Source: Pseudofabraea citricarpa (lineage: Eukaryota; Ascomycota; Leotiomycetes; Helotiales; Dermateaceae). From it: a stretch of DNA of 64,000 nt. A program made the translations under genes and the position numbers. This document shows positions 50,822-61,746 of the stretch, in pieces. The stretch's first letter is position 1, and the number at the start of each line of letters is the position of its first letter. The notes beneath the pieces are model-generated. The model was given only the letters and a program-made list of their open reading frames with translations. It ran no database searches and had not been told where the DNA came from. The stretch is from assembly GCA_029641185.1 (NCBI GenBank), contig JAPWGK010000006.1, positions 310,001 through 374,000 on the forward strand. The letters run 5' to 3'.

Positions 50822-51359
50822 TGTGACAACATTGGGATGCGCCTCGCTCAGTAAGACACGCGCCGAATTGGAGGATATGCTTATTGCTTGGTCGAACAGT
50901 TCATCGTGTGTATCAGTATAGCATCAAATAGTCTGAAGACAGTCAACCTCGAATTAGATCTAGAAAATAGAATGTGAGAGTTCTAGAGCTCATCGTGTGC
51001 TCTACACATCTTCTACGGCGACCCTAACCAATTGCGCACATATCGGCACCGGCCCTATATTCTTCCGGCTGTTATCTTCACACATCATGGGTATCAGAAT
51101 TAATCCACCAACTTTATCCAACTGACTCTAAAGACAATTATTTCCTAAAATTAGATTAAGTAAAAAACTATTAAAGTACATTAATGTTCTAGTATTAACT
51201 TTACCCAAGGTCTGGCGTAGTACTAATAATAATTATTATTTGGAAGTTGATGTACTTGTAAGCTTAATAGCTGAATAATTCGTGTCTGTTTAATACAGTT
51301 GTTCATATGAATGTAATATACTTGTGAGCTATCAAAAGTTTCCCCTATTCTGTTTTCCC

Positions 51360-51403
51360 GTTCACTTGACTAAGCTCACTATGATGAGCTTAGTAAAGTG
51401 AAC
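51360..51403. repeat. 19-bp inverted repeat (hairpin)
   Basis: Arms 51360-51378 (GTTCACTTGACTAAGCTCA) and 51385-51403 pair at 18 of 19 positions around a 6-nt loop. Both sides are flanked by similar AAGTYTCCCCT sequences (about 51337 and 51410). Confidence 0.75.
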
Positions 51404-51645
51404 ATAACAAAGTCTCCCCTGAAAGAAAATACCTACGTTTCTTCACTAAAGTCAAGTTAGCCAGCTCAAGTCATAAAGATCCCTTTATTGAATATCAGGC
51501 TCGTCTTCAGCCCATTGTTAGAACGCCTTTGAGCAAATGTCGAGCTAAGCGAGAAAGAGTTATGCGTAAATTATACCGAACCTCTAACGAAGAGGTACAT
51601 ATCCTCTCCTCAGCACTGAAAGGGGAACTTCTTAGTAATATTTAA
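51397..51645 (+). pseudogene. Open 83-codon fragment without a proper start
   Basis: From after a TAA at 51394 to the stop at 51643-51645 one frame is open; its only Met lies mid-frame (RVMRKLY). The translation has a natural, basic composition (RKYLRFFTKVK, LSKCRAKRERVMRKLY). It overlaps the right arm of the inverted repeat. It may be the remains of a mobile-element or host gene; no family recognised. Confidence 0.25.
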
Positions 51646-52221
51646 CGGGATAGCAAAGAATACAGCAAAGAATACCTTGACTTTTTGTGTTAGGTGTTTC
51701 TGTTTTCTGGCTGAAACGCCACTGTAAACATTGTCGAAATTGTAAGTCATCGATGATCTTAAATGACTCAACATTCGACTAGACCCTAACTATAGGAAGT
51801 CCAGAAACAGGAAGGCCATCAAAAGAAGTCAATGTTAAAATAGAAACCCAAAGCATAACAAGTAATGCCACGATCGTCAGAACCAAGAGTTGTCGGGCCA
51901 TTGACCCATCCGAGACATCACGTAAAAGCAATCAAGCAGAACTTGAAATGAAAAAAATGAAAGAAAAAAAAACATCAAAGAGGAGCAAATTCAAAAACAA
52001 ATAACTTTTCTCTATCTAGTGGGTCCAGTCGGACGCATCAGTTTTTGCCACCACTCTATCCCAAAAGGATCAAGGACCCTCAAATTGCGTAAGCAAGAGG
52101 AGAAATTCCTTTCAAAAGAAATAACAATGCAACCAGCCACATGAGCTTTTGAGAAAGCGCACTCTGGAAATCCGCGAAGTAAGTTCAAAGAACGCAATAT
52201 CCAGAAACGTGGCTTCTGAAC

Positions 52222-55200
52222 TCAGACTCCTCGTTGTTCAAGAGCATCCTTCAGACGTTTCTGAAAGGATGTGACATGGGGCGGAGTGATCAAAGTACGA
52301 TGACCACCCTCGACGAAATGAAACTTCACATCGTGAGTGAAGTTCTTCCATTTTCCAATGAACCCATCAAGCCACTGCTCGGTTGTCTTAGCTTCAACAA
52401 TAGGAAGCGGAGGAACGTAGAACACGTCCATGTTCTTGACCATGCCAGATGGATCATAGTCCCGACAAATAATCTTCATTTGGAAAGCAAGGTTCACCCA
52501 GTTTTCAAATCGTTTCTTGGTCAACCCTAGCTCTTGGATACGAGATGCAGGTGCCAAATCGAAGAAATGTGCAAGGACTTCCTCACGAGGGGTGTTGGCA
52601 CGACGGAATGTTGCGAGGGAATCGTATGCGTACCATTCTTCAGTAAGATCAAGGAAGAATGCCAAAGTGCAAGCAACCTCATACCAATCGTATCCAGCAG
52701 CTCGCTTCTTGAAATGTGGTGGTTGATCAAGCACGCCAACAAACTGGACTTCCTCACCTTGGCTCTCAAGTCGCTTAGTGATCTCAAATGTAAGGATTGA
52801 TCCGAAAGAGTATCCGCAGATTGCGTACGGGCCTTGAGGCTGAATACGTTTGATGGATGTAAGATAACTATCAATCATCTCTTCCATGCTCTCAAAGTAC
52901 TGTTCGCCATCAAATCCTCGAGCTCTGAGCGCATACACAGGACGATCTGTGATGTATCGGGCGAGGTTCATGAATATGAGTACTTCTCCCACTCCAGGAT
53001 GTATGAGCCAAAGAGGGATCTTTTCACCTCCAGTATGGAGGATAACAGCAGGTTCGTACCCTTGTTCGGCCTTTTGTAAATCCTCGATCGCTTGGGCAAG
53101 GTCTTTGATTACCGGGTAGGCGAAGAATATATTAAGTGGCAATTCCAGATGAACTTTAGCGCGCAAATTCTGACTGAGCTTAAGCAGATCAATAGAGCTG
53201 ACTCCTAACTCGAACAGATTATTGCCGACACCGAACTCTGCGCAGTTCGTTGCAAACAAAACTCGGCAAGCATCCAGGATGACTGACTGGGTCTCTGTAG
53301 CTGGAGACTGATGTACTGCTAGACGATGTTTTTGAATTGCCTCAGAATTCTCCTCCTCGTATTTTGAGTATTCGCCAGCCTCAAAGGCCAGGCGGACTTT
53401 TACCCGGGAGAGCTTTCCTAAAGATGACTTTACCAGCAGAGAGGGTTCAAGAGGGATAATTTTATATGGTCGGACGCCACAGTATGTAATGATCACTTTT
53501 GAGAGGGCGACTGAAGTACTTAGACGCGTAGAGATATCTGCACTGTCGTAATCTGGAAGATAAACAATACACAGAACCTCTGTTGGTGATTCCTTTGGTC
53601 GGTGTGCAAAAACGACAGTGAAAGAAGCTTTCATTCCGGGGATCTTCGCTTCCTCAATAGCAGCCTCGATTGCCTGAGGAGAATGATTAACTCCATTAAT
53701 AACAACAGTTTCCTTAGCTCTGCCGGCAATATGAAGGGCTCCGAGGCTATCCAGTTGGGCTAAATCACCAGTCTTGAACCATTGGTCCTCGGTGAAAGCT
53801 TCCGAAGTAGCCTCGTCATTGTTATAGTATCCTTGGAACACAATAGGACCCTTAACCTCAAGTGCACCAACTTCATTGGCATTGGCAATGGTACGATCCT
53901 CTCTAGTAATCCGCATGGAGATACCAGGAATACAGTGGCCAAGCGAAGCGAATTCCCGATTTATCAATATATCGTAACTTGGGCACGTTTTAGAATAGAT
54001 AGAGCCAGCACAAGTCTCCGTCATGCCAAATCCAGGACGTATGAATAATTCTGGAGCTCCATGCTCGTTGAGAAGCTGTGTTAGGGCGGTGCAAGTGCTC
54101 ACAACATTTGATTCCCCTCCGGATATCAAGACTCTGAGAGAAGACAAATCTCGAATCCGGGACGGACTCTCGGCTCCGTGAGAGTGCTGTCTCTCAACTG
54201 TAAGAGCACGAGTAATGCTAGCCAAGAAGAAATTCGGAGCGAATGTGTATGAGACCTTATGCTTCTCGATCAGTTCAACAAAGCGCAAAGGTTCACTAAC
54301 GACATCTTTCGGCAGATGGACTTGTTGTGCACAAAGGCTCATTGCTTGCAGGTGGATCTCAGTCAAATTTGCAACATGGTCCAGCCCAACCCAGTTCATG
54401 AAAACATCCGAGGTTGTGGTACCATGATAGCTGGATTTGCCTTCAATTGCTTGTAAAATCTGCCCATGTCGAAGAGGAACGGCCTTTGCGTTGCCAGTTG
54501 AGCCTGAGGTAAGCATAAGCACCGCAATTTCATCCGGGTCCTTGCAAGCAGCAGCAGAGAGCTGGGAATGAGATAGATCAAGGTTCTGTGGAGCCACCTC
54601 CGGTGTTGTAAATCCGGTATCTAAATAGTGGCACAGGGTGACATTGCTCTCGCTACCGGTACTGCCAAAGTCGCTGCCGTGAGTGCTTTGGGAATTCTCA
54701 CACTCGCTTGTGAAATTTCGTGCTGCCGGATAATTGGAAATCATGGGCTGATCAGCGATATGCGGACCGAAACCGCGCAATGAATCCGGCAAATCTTGCG
54801 GTGTTTGATCTTTATCAGCGTTGAGATTATCAAAATGATCCTTGCCCATAGACTGGATATCATTGCAGGACTCGAACTTGAGAATTTTCTCTGCAGAAAA
54901 CTCAGGGAGGAGATCTTCGGAAGTGATTACTACTGGGTTCTGAAGTAGTTTCTGCAAGTGCTTGATATGCTTTCTTCGTTGCTCAAGATCGTTGGTCAGT
55001 GGACCCGAGATGCAAGGTACAAGGCCTGCAGCGATGATGGTCCAGAACCAGAGCAAGCTGTCCAAAGAATGATCAACTTGAAGCAGGACAATAGAACCTG
55101 ACTTGAGATTTTTGCTGGCCCAGAGTTCACGCGATCGCAGATTTGCAATATCGAGAAGCTGACGATACGTGATTTTGGTGGGCTTTGATTCCTCGGCCAT

Positions 55201-55284
55201 ATCTTCATATGCAATGATCCCTGCAAAAGAACTATGCTGGGCAGCGTGCTGAAGAAGCTCGTACAGATTATTATGTGGCGACAT
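52222..55284 (-). CDS. NRPS-like A-T-TE synthetase, arylpyruvate-dimerising type
   Basis: Intronless, 1020 residues. Adenylation domain (about 1-600): core A3 LTSGSTGNAKAV, the substrate-pocket stretch NWVGLDHVANLTEIHLQ, A5 GFGMTE, A7 WFKTGDLA, A8 GRAKETVVINGVNH and the A10 Lys in SLGKLSR. A thiolation domain follows with its phosphopantetheine Ser in FELGVSSIDLL. Then comes a thioesterase (last ~270 residues) with the nucleophile in GYSFGS, Asp in VLDQPPHF and His in GGHRTL. There is no condensation domain. This architecture and the GLDH pocket match fungal enzymes that activate aromatic 2-oxo acids and condense two of them to quinones or furanones (atromentin, terrequinone, ralfuranone synthetases). 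A ~90-residue Ser/Asn-rich insert precedes A3. Precise product unknown. Confidence 0.93.
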   Translation of the reverse strand: MSPHNNLYELLQHAAQHSSFAGIIAYEDMAEESKPTKITYRQLLDIANLRSRELWASKNLKSGSIVLLQVDHSLDSLLWFWTIIAAGLVPCISGPLTNDLEQRRKHIKHLQKLLQNPVVITSEDLLPEFSAEKILKFESCNDIQSMGKDHFDNLNADKDQTPQDLPDSLRGFGPHIADQPMISNYPAARNFTSECENSQSTHGSDFGSTGSESNVTLCHYLDTGFTTPEVAPQNLDLSHSQLSAAACKDPDEIAVLMLTSGSTGNAKAVPLRHGQILQAIEGKSSYHGTTTSDVFMNWVGLDHVANLTEIHLQAMSLCAQQVHLPKDVVSEPLRFVELIEKHKVSYTFAPNFFLASITRALTVERQHSHGAESPSRIRDLSSLRVLISGGESNVVSTCTALTQLLNEHGAPELFIRPGFGMTETCAGSIYSKTCPSYDILINREFASLGHCIPGISMRITREDRTIANANEVGALEVKGPIVFQGYYNNDEATSEAFTEDQWFKTGDLAQLDSLGALHIAGRAKETVVINGVNHSPQAIEAAIEEAKIPGMKASFTVVFAHRPKESPTEVLCIVYLPDYDSADISTRLSTSVALSKVIITYCGVRPYKIIPLEPSLLVKSSLGKLSRVKVRLAFEAGEYSKYEEENSEAIQKHRLAVHQSPATETQSVILDACRVLFATNCAEFGVGNNLFELGVSSIDLLKLSQNLRAKVHLELPLNIFFAYPVIKDLAQAIEDLQKAEQGYEPAVILHTGGEKIPLWLIHPGVGEVLIFMNLARYITDRPVYALRARGFDGEQYFESMEEMIDSYLTSIKRIQPQGPYAICGYSFGSILTFEITKRLESQGEEVQFVGVLDQPPHFKKRAAGYDWYEVACTLAFFLDLTEEWYAYDSLATFRRANTPREEVLAHFFDLAPASRIQELGLTKKRFENWVNLAFQMKIICRDYDPSGMVKNMDVFYVPPLPIVEAKTTEQWLDGFIGKWKNFTHDVKFHFVEGGHRTLITPPHVTSFQKRLKDALEQRGV

Positions 55285-56176
55285 TGTCAGCAGTTGATGA
55301 TGGCTAGTAACTTTGCTTGTTCGTTTTGTAGGTTAAGGCTTCCATAGACTTCGAGGCTGTCTTATAGGAAATTAGCAATGGTGAATGGGTACAATAGGAA
55401 AAAGGTAAACAAAGGGGGGAAATGTCGAGCATTGAGAATAGTTGATAATGCCAAACAAAGTGCCAGGGAAGATGTTTTGTTATTCGCCAAACATAGAAAG
55501 GGAGAAACCTACCTTTATTCCGATAGATTCGTATAAAGAAGCGCACAGTTGATTTGAAGAGGCTAGTTGTCTGTGTTTTAAACAGAGAGCATAGAAGATT
55601 TGGTATGGAATGTCTCGAAGCAGACAATGAGGTAGATAAATATCTTGTGATTAGCGAGTATCCAGCCATCTGATAGCACGAGCTGGTATTCACCATACAC
55701 AGTGATCAATCGGACCTTTTAACAGCTAAAGATTGGTCTAGAAATCTAGATTCTGCGTTTTTCAGTCGATACTTACAGACTCGTTGATATGAACAGGGAT
55801 TTCCCGGGTCAAGTCGACGCTGTGAAATGGTGTTCGAGTCCAGTGGAGATTGTTCCTTCGTCTGGCTCAGGCTCTCACGTTCGATACGAACGTTACCAAA
55901 GAATGCTTGGCTTTGGTTACGGACAACGCAGTCTCTATAGGTTACAGCGGCCCACGGTCCTGGAAATTCATTCTTCGATCACCCTGCTCGCTTATTTTCA
56001 GGGGAGTAAACAACTTGGTTCAGGATCCATACTACCAATTCAAGACGTAGAATTATGGGCTTGTGTAAAAAAGTGCTATTCCAAGAGGTAGTAAATAATT
56101 GAGTTTCAAGATAAATGATCATCCTAACTAATGTCCAAAAGCGCCCTGCTGAAAACCCAAAAATAAATCCAACTTC
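55285..56176. other. NRPS-like promoter and esterase 3' side
   Basis: 892 bp. The frames at 55304-55696 (minus) and 55789-56091 (plus) have no recognisable features. Probably the upstream control region of the NRPS-like gene. Confidence 0.4.
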
Positions 56177-57821
56177 CTAAACAGTCCCATCAACTTCTTT
56201 GATATCAACCACCTTCCAACCCTCGTCACCCTCGCCAAATATCACGCCTTTTCCATGTGAAGATTCCAACCATCCTTTCGCTCTCAATCCCTCAGCTCCC
56301 TCCTCAGCAAAGACAACATACATTTCTTGCCATGCACGTGATACTTTCCATTGCTCAAGAGTAGACTTTCCTCGGAATAATTCATGAGTGCCGAATATCA
56401 GTGGGAGGTCAGAGGAGTGGTAAGCTCGCTGCCATGGGCGAGGGGCGATATTAGAAAACGAATAACGGCCGAGGAAGCGAAAGGTTGGCGCGTGTAGAGA
56501 ACGTGCTCTAGCACATGATTAATTTCTAAGTGTTGCTACAACGTATGAGAGAAAATTGACATACTCAGTTGTGACCTTGCTTGGTTTGATGAAATAATCG
56601 TAGGTAATCTGCTTTGAGATTTCAACATCGCATCCGTCAGGTGTATATGGGGCCAGGGAATTTCCTTCGTCGGCAACAGTACCAATAATGGCTGGCTATA
56701 TTTCACGTTCCAAGAAAGTTAGCCCCATCAACTGATTGTTGCCTGGTGCTCAGAGATAGATCACTGCTGAATTTGCTTACCAACTTGCTAAATTTGCCCT
56801 GTTTGGTACGCTCTTCAGAATCTGCAAACACAAACACCTCATCTACCATCGGCCGAAACCCTAATACAGGCCCGGTATTTGCCAAAAAGTGGTCTGTGAG
56901 GAAATTCACGATCGTGGTGGCCGGGATGGTACGCATGAATTCAAGCTCTTCAGATGCACTACCACCAGGAAACCCGAGGGAGTTGGCTACAAAGCTGAAA
57001 GCAAAATGTGTTGGATCGTTAGCAGCCCAGCCTGTCAATGCAGTCCCTGAATTCATGATAATACCGCGCACCAGAGGTTTGGAGAGGTAGGCAAAGGCAT
57101 GAACGTCTATTGAACGAGCCCCAGCAGATTGGCCCCAGTGCGTAAGTCGATCCGGATCGCCTCCAAAGGCTTTGATATGACTGTGTACCCATTCAAGTCC
57201 TGCACGTTGGTCATAAAAGCCCAAGTTCTGCTGCTCTAGAGGCAAGCCTGCGGCATTTGGGAAGCCGAAAATGTTCAGGCGATAACTTGTACACCCGATT
57301 AGTTAGATAACTCTAGATAACATAGTATCCATAACAGAATGTGTATTTCAAAAGAGAAGTTATTATGCTCACTTTACACATACGACGATGTGTCTTTGGC
57401 TGCTCTCAACCCAACGACATGGATTCTGATAAGGGATTGTCGAGCCTCCTACTAGAAAAGCACCACCCGTGATCCAAACAATGACAGGTAGGCTTTTCAG
57501 ATCCGGATTCTTCGCAGCTGAAGCTGGGGCCCATATACACAGAGATAGGCAGTCTTCGGATGTCGGATCCTCGATGCCAAAATTTGGAGCATCAGAATTG
57601 TAAATTGAGGGTGGACCGCTCACTACTTGAGGACATGAAGGGCCAAAAGCTGTCGCATCAATGTGCTCTTGTGGTGCTTTGGGGACTGGTAGCTGCCACC
57701 GTCGAGGGCCTATTGGTGCTTCTGCAAATTGAATACCAAGAAATTGAGCGACATTTGGGACGTCATTCGAGACGAACCCTTTGATCGAGCCGACTGTTGA
57801 ATTGACAGTTACATACTCCAT
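56177..57821 (-). CDS. Type-B carboxylesterase/lipase family protein
   Basis: Exons 57821-57373, 57285-56781, 56695-56565 and 56507-56177; 471 residues. The alpha/beta hydrolase marks are FLGIQFAEAP, EDCLSLCIWAP, the oxyanion loop VIVWITGGAFLVGG, NYRLN across the first join, QRAGLEWVHSHIKAFGGDP and the nucleophile elbow HWGQSAGA (usually GESAGG). The acid is probably the Glu in TVADEGNS and the His lies in IFGTHELF. No signal peptide, so it is likely intracellular, and it is somewhat shorter than secreted cholinesterase-type relatives. Two TATAAG boxes lie about 40-55 nt upstream on its strand. Next to the NRPS-like gene on the same strand, so it may hydrolyse or modify the product; inference. 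Confidence 0.9.
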
Positions 57822-59270
57822 CTTTGCTGCAGAACCGAAGTATCCGAACCCAGAGTCCTTATATTCCGCTTATATGTATAAAGTTTGATAGGCCCAGTTC
57901 ATTTCTTACTAAATGCAAAGGTTGATTCGTTGCTATCTTCTCTTCTGTTAGCTATCAGGATGATTCCAACAGACGTATGTTGGGACGGTTTTGGCGTGCA
58001 CCTCCATGTCCGGCTTTTATCGGGGTGCGTCGCTACAGCGCTTACTGCTGCGCCTTCAGTGAGTGGGGTTCAACCATGATCATCCCCCTCTAAGAAAAAA
58101 CATGTGACTGCAGATGATAATCTAGGCACAGTTTTCATATAACAAATGGTCCAAACCCTTTGGCGATGCTTCCAAAAATATTGATCGCCAAGGTTGCTCT
58201 CACCCATTTTCTCTCAGTTGGAAAATATGAATTATTATGAATTATATAGGTCAAATGGGGACTAATGATATTCGCATGTCACATAGTGCAAGCATCCCGA
58301 TTTTGAAGAAAATTCGAAACTTCTAATGCGAGCTTCAAATCCAAATCCAATAGGAACACTATTTCCAGCTAATAAGCCAAAACGTTAGAAGTTGCGGAAG
58401 TACAAGTACAATAATCGCTCCTCGCTTGATTTTGACCTCGTCTATTTTCTATGCACCCATTAGGCAGGGATTCGAGATCGCATGCTAGGAGTAAGATAAG
58501 GCTCCATGCTTGATAGTGGATATCGACTTGAAGGCCTTAGAACGAGTAATAGCAACGGGCCCAAGTTTTTTAGTAGGCACCAGTAATCTATTCTTCAAAT
58601 TGCCAAGTATTAACTTCTAGAGAACTCCGTCTGTGCGCCCCGTATCGATGCTATGAAATCAACTTTATTCAAGGATGCTGAAAGTCTAGATCTGAGAGAT
58701 CCGAGAATGGAACAACCGGTCTCTCGACATCAGCCGATTGCAACAGAGATAGCAACGGAGAGGACTTCTGGACTCCATTGGTTTTCCTGATATCGCCGTG
58801 CCGCAGTCCTGGAAAGTCCGGTCACCCAAGAATGCCATAACTTGGCAAGAGGCTCCATAATTAAGCGATGCCTATCACATTAATGTCCCTTTCTCTCCGT
58901 GCGAATCATAATGTAGATCAAGTCTGGAGGGGAAGCCGACTCGCCTTGCTTAATATAGCTCGAGTCGACTTGCCCCACCAAATGACAGGGCTTTGGGATA
59001 ATTCCTGCTGGGGAAAGTGAACGCCGTCTACTTCTTAAGTCAATCATATGTAGTGTCGCGGAACTATTCCAGGCCAGATATTGCAACATCCACCTATTGC
59101 CTACCAAAAGTGAAGCTGAAAATGTATTGTGAATTTCACGAATTCGTTTTCACGTGAACGTATCACGGCCTTTGAGAAAAAGCCAACTTTCTTAAAATCA
59201 TATCATCCAGTAAACGGAGTAAGCATTTCTCAATGACGTGCACCTGGAATGCCTTATAGGCGCCTGATAG
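57822..59270. other. Intergenic, 1.4 kb
   Basis: No gene supported; frames such as 58880-59107 are short and featureless. It separates the esterase promoter from the 3' end of the regulator gene. Confidence 0.4.
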
Positions 59271-61445
59271 CTAGGACCAGACGCGACGGAGTTGTTCTTG
59301 GATTGTGGCTGTCGGCCATCCATACAAGGTTTCCGTACGTATAAGGAACCGCAGAATTTGTTTCTGCTCTTCGTGATCCATGAATTTATCGCCACCTTCA
59401 AAATCAAATCAGTTCGTAGTTCAAGAAATCCCATTGGTGTTTCGAAGCTTACAGAGGGAGATAGCCATACAAGATACAATCGATGAAGGTGGTGCTTGTT
59501 CGTTTGATAGACTGATTCCTACTATCTTCCGCAGGAGACTTACTGCCTCTTCCTGTAGAGTTCCAAAATGGGTTAGTCTGTTTTGTGAGAATAACATAGG
59601 GAAAATCTCACATCTATTTTCTTGGTAGCTTGAGCATGGTGAAGTCCCATTCTAGGCAAGGACGGATCGCCAAGTATAAGAAGGATACGTGAGAGTGCAT
59701 TGTATTGTGGACCCATTGCTAGAATTAAAAATTAGTGATGGGCTACACAGCAATTCGATTTCAAAAAAGCTACCATGCCAATCCATATGGAATCTTATAT
59801 CCGGGAAAGCATCAAATTCAGATGTCGCTTGTCTCTCGCAAGAGAAATAATAGTCATACTCTTCAGGCCTGGAGACGGGCCACTTGTCGTTCTCCGCCAC
59901 TAAATGTCGATGCAATGCCAGAGAATGTGAGTCGGTACCAAATGTGAATTTTAATACTTCTCCGAAATGGATGATCGCACGCCAGGTCCAGTAAGAATCA
60001 TCCTCATCACAGGATGAACTGCTAGTATCTGCTGGAATGAGGGATGTCTGCACTGCTCGTTGACAGGATATGGAATTGTAAACTTCCTGATGAAAAGCGG
60101 CTCGAGATGCAGCTAGCCATAAAGTTGACGGTTGAGATGTAATCTTTTGGGCACGAATTATGGCTTGAGTTCCGAATAGATGACCTCGCATATCCGAACC
60201 AGAAAGTGGGACTGTGGCAGGTCAATCATTTATCATCTGAACGAGTAACAGAAAATGTACCGTCCATCTCCTCCAAAAACCTCAAGATAACTGTAGCAGC
60301 AAGCAGCGAATCGTCAATCACAGCTTCTTTATCAGTTAAGGCTGGAATCAAAGTCTGGAGGCATTCTTGGTAGTAGCGGTCAGCTGCAAAGGGATCAAAG
60401 TTCTCCTGAATTCGGCTCAGGTGCCTTGCGGATAGAGCAAAGATAGCCGTCGCTAAAGTTCGATTTTTTCTAGCTCTTTGAGGTACTTGGCGTGCAAAAT
60501 GACGGTTTGGATCACAAAAATCCGACTTTGATTGATGTTAGAGAAATATTCTCGAGAATCTAAATAAATTCTACGCACAAATCTTGACAGATTATCAATG
60601 TAGTTCCGTAATAACCGGGCTTCTTCTGCATTTCCAACATATGATTGGGAAGATTGAATAGATAAATGAGAATTAGAAGGACTTATTGTAGTCAACCTGC
60701 GTGTTATTTCGTGATTTCTATGTTTGTCGATTGGAAAAATATTATTTCGTTCGTCTGTAAAAGCATTTGTCTGCGTGATGTCTGGCTCTATGATCGCTTC
60801 CGAAAGAGTGAAGAGGCTTGATGGTGTTGCTATCGATCCCGACAGACTGGGGTGAATTATCGGCGAAGGACTTCTTAAATCAGAAGAAAAAGGTTCTAAG
60901 TTTTCACTAGTGTTTTCTTGTTCGTAATCCTGTCCAATTTCATCTGTCTCGTCAACAAAATCAACTAAAACCAGTCAGCACTTTCGTCCCAAATTATTAC
61001 AACCGAAAATTATAGCCAATATGCAATTAGCCGGTGGCAAGAAACTTGGTCACTTTTAATGGAGGTGCTTCAATGGAGAAAATTGAACTCCTACCTTTAG
61101 GAGGTACTCGCACCCAAGTTTCATCGCCCAAAAAACTCTTTCCCACAGAACTCTGACGAATGCGAAGACTCGAATTCCGAACACATGTTCTGCCGACACG
61201 GCTACAGCGTCCACATTTCGGTAACTTATTATCACATCTATAGTGATGTGTCCGACAAGACTGGCTACCAGATGCCGTTTGTCAGTAACGCAACCCCGCG
61301 ATACAAACGGATTCCAGATGACATCACCAAGACATGTGAAACAGCTCCTTCTTGCTTTCGTTTTGGAAAAAATACCCCACGTTTGGAAATCACAACGGTG
61401 GGATTTGTCGACGTCTGCGAGATGTGCTGCAAGATGGGCCCGGAT
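59271..61445 (-). CDS. Zn2Cys6 regulator with Fungal_trans_2 (DUF3468) domain, zinc finger out of frame
   Basis: Reliable exons: ~61236-61095, 60964-60579, 60525-60261, 60211-59774, 59718-59612, 59552-59453 and 59395-59271. They join in phase into a typical ARCA-like regulator: ETWVRVPPKVDFVDE, NYIDNLSRF, CDPNRHFARQVPQRA, AIFALSARHLSR, LLAATVILRFLEEMD, GHLFGTQAIIRAQ, FHMDWHAMGPQYNALSRILL, VSCMAISLCGDKF and a final LRRVWS. The DNA-binding end is doubtful. KARRSCFTC is encoded at about 61361-61332 and CDNKLPKCGRCSRVGRTC at about 61236-61183. The canonical intron between them (donor 61327, acceptor 61261) leaves the frame one base off. The start codon is therefore uncertain (61445 is a guess). 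Divergent from the dioxygenase gene; probably the cluster regulator. Confidence 0.78.
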
Positions 61446-61746
61446 GAGCATGAGCGTTGTGGAAAGAGTCGGACGGAACTTCCATGTGCGAGTGAAAAGA
61501 TGCAAAAAGATCCGACCCCGCACGTCGCTTATTCGAGGGAAGATATACACGTGATGCATCTTTCTCGAAACGGCAATTCTCCCCGACTGTTGCGGGCTTT
61601 ACTTAAAGCTTTGCTGCTGTCCTTGGGTGAGGTATTCGTCTTGAGTGCATTCTATCATTGTTCAAGAAAAGCCTCTCTTCAACTCTCTCTATATATTTCT
61701 CTCTCTTTCTCCATTTACATCTTCCAAAATTTTGAAGTGTCACAAA

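Larger units (their letters stand above)
50822..52221. other. AT-rich intergenic region with decayed elements
   Basis: 1.4 kb between TRS120 and the NRPS-like gene, with a drop in GC. It contains a 19-bp inverted repeat and an ATG-poor open fragment (see the next two entries), and A-runs at about 51950-51975. No complete gene. Confidence 0.5.

Noticed and set aside
55304..55696. Minus-strand 130-residue frame upstream of the NRPS-like gene
   Set aside because: No domain, odd Ser/Tyr/Phe-rich composition, and it lies where the promoter and leader should be.
55789..56091. Plus-strand 100-residue frame
   Set aside because: No recognisable feature or splice partners; probably chance.
61271..61301. 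An alternative zinc-cluster reading, GCVTDKRHL, before CDNKLPKC
   Set aside because: It lies within the canonical intron around its branch site and cannot be joined to the next exon in phase; CFTC fits better.
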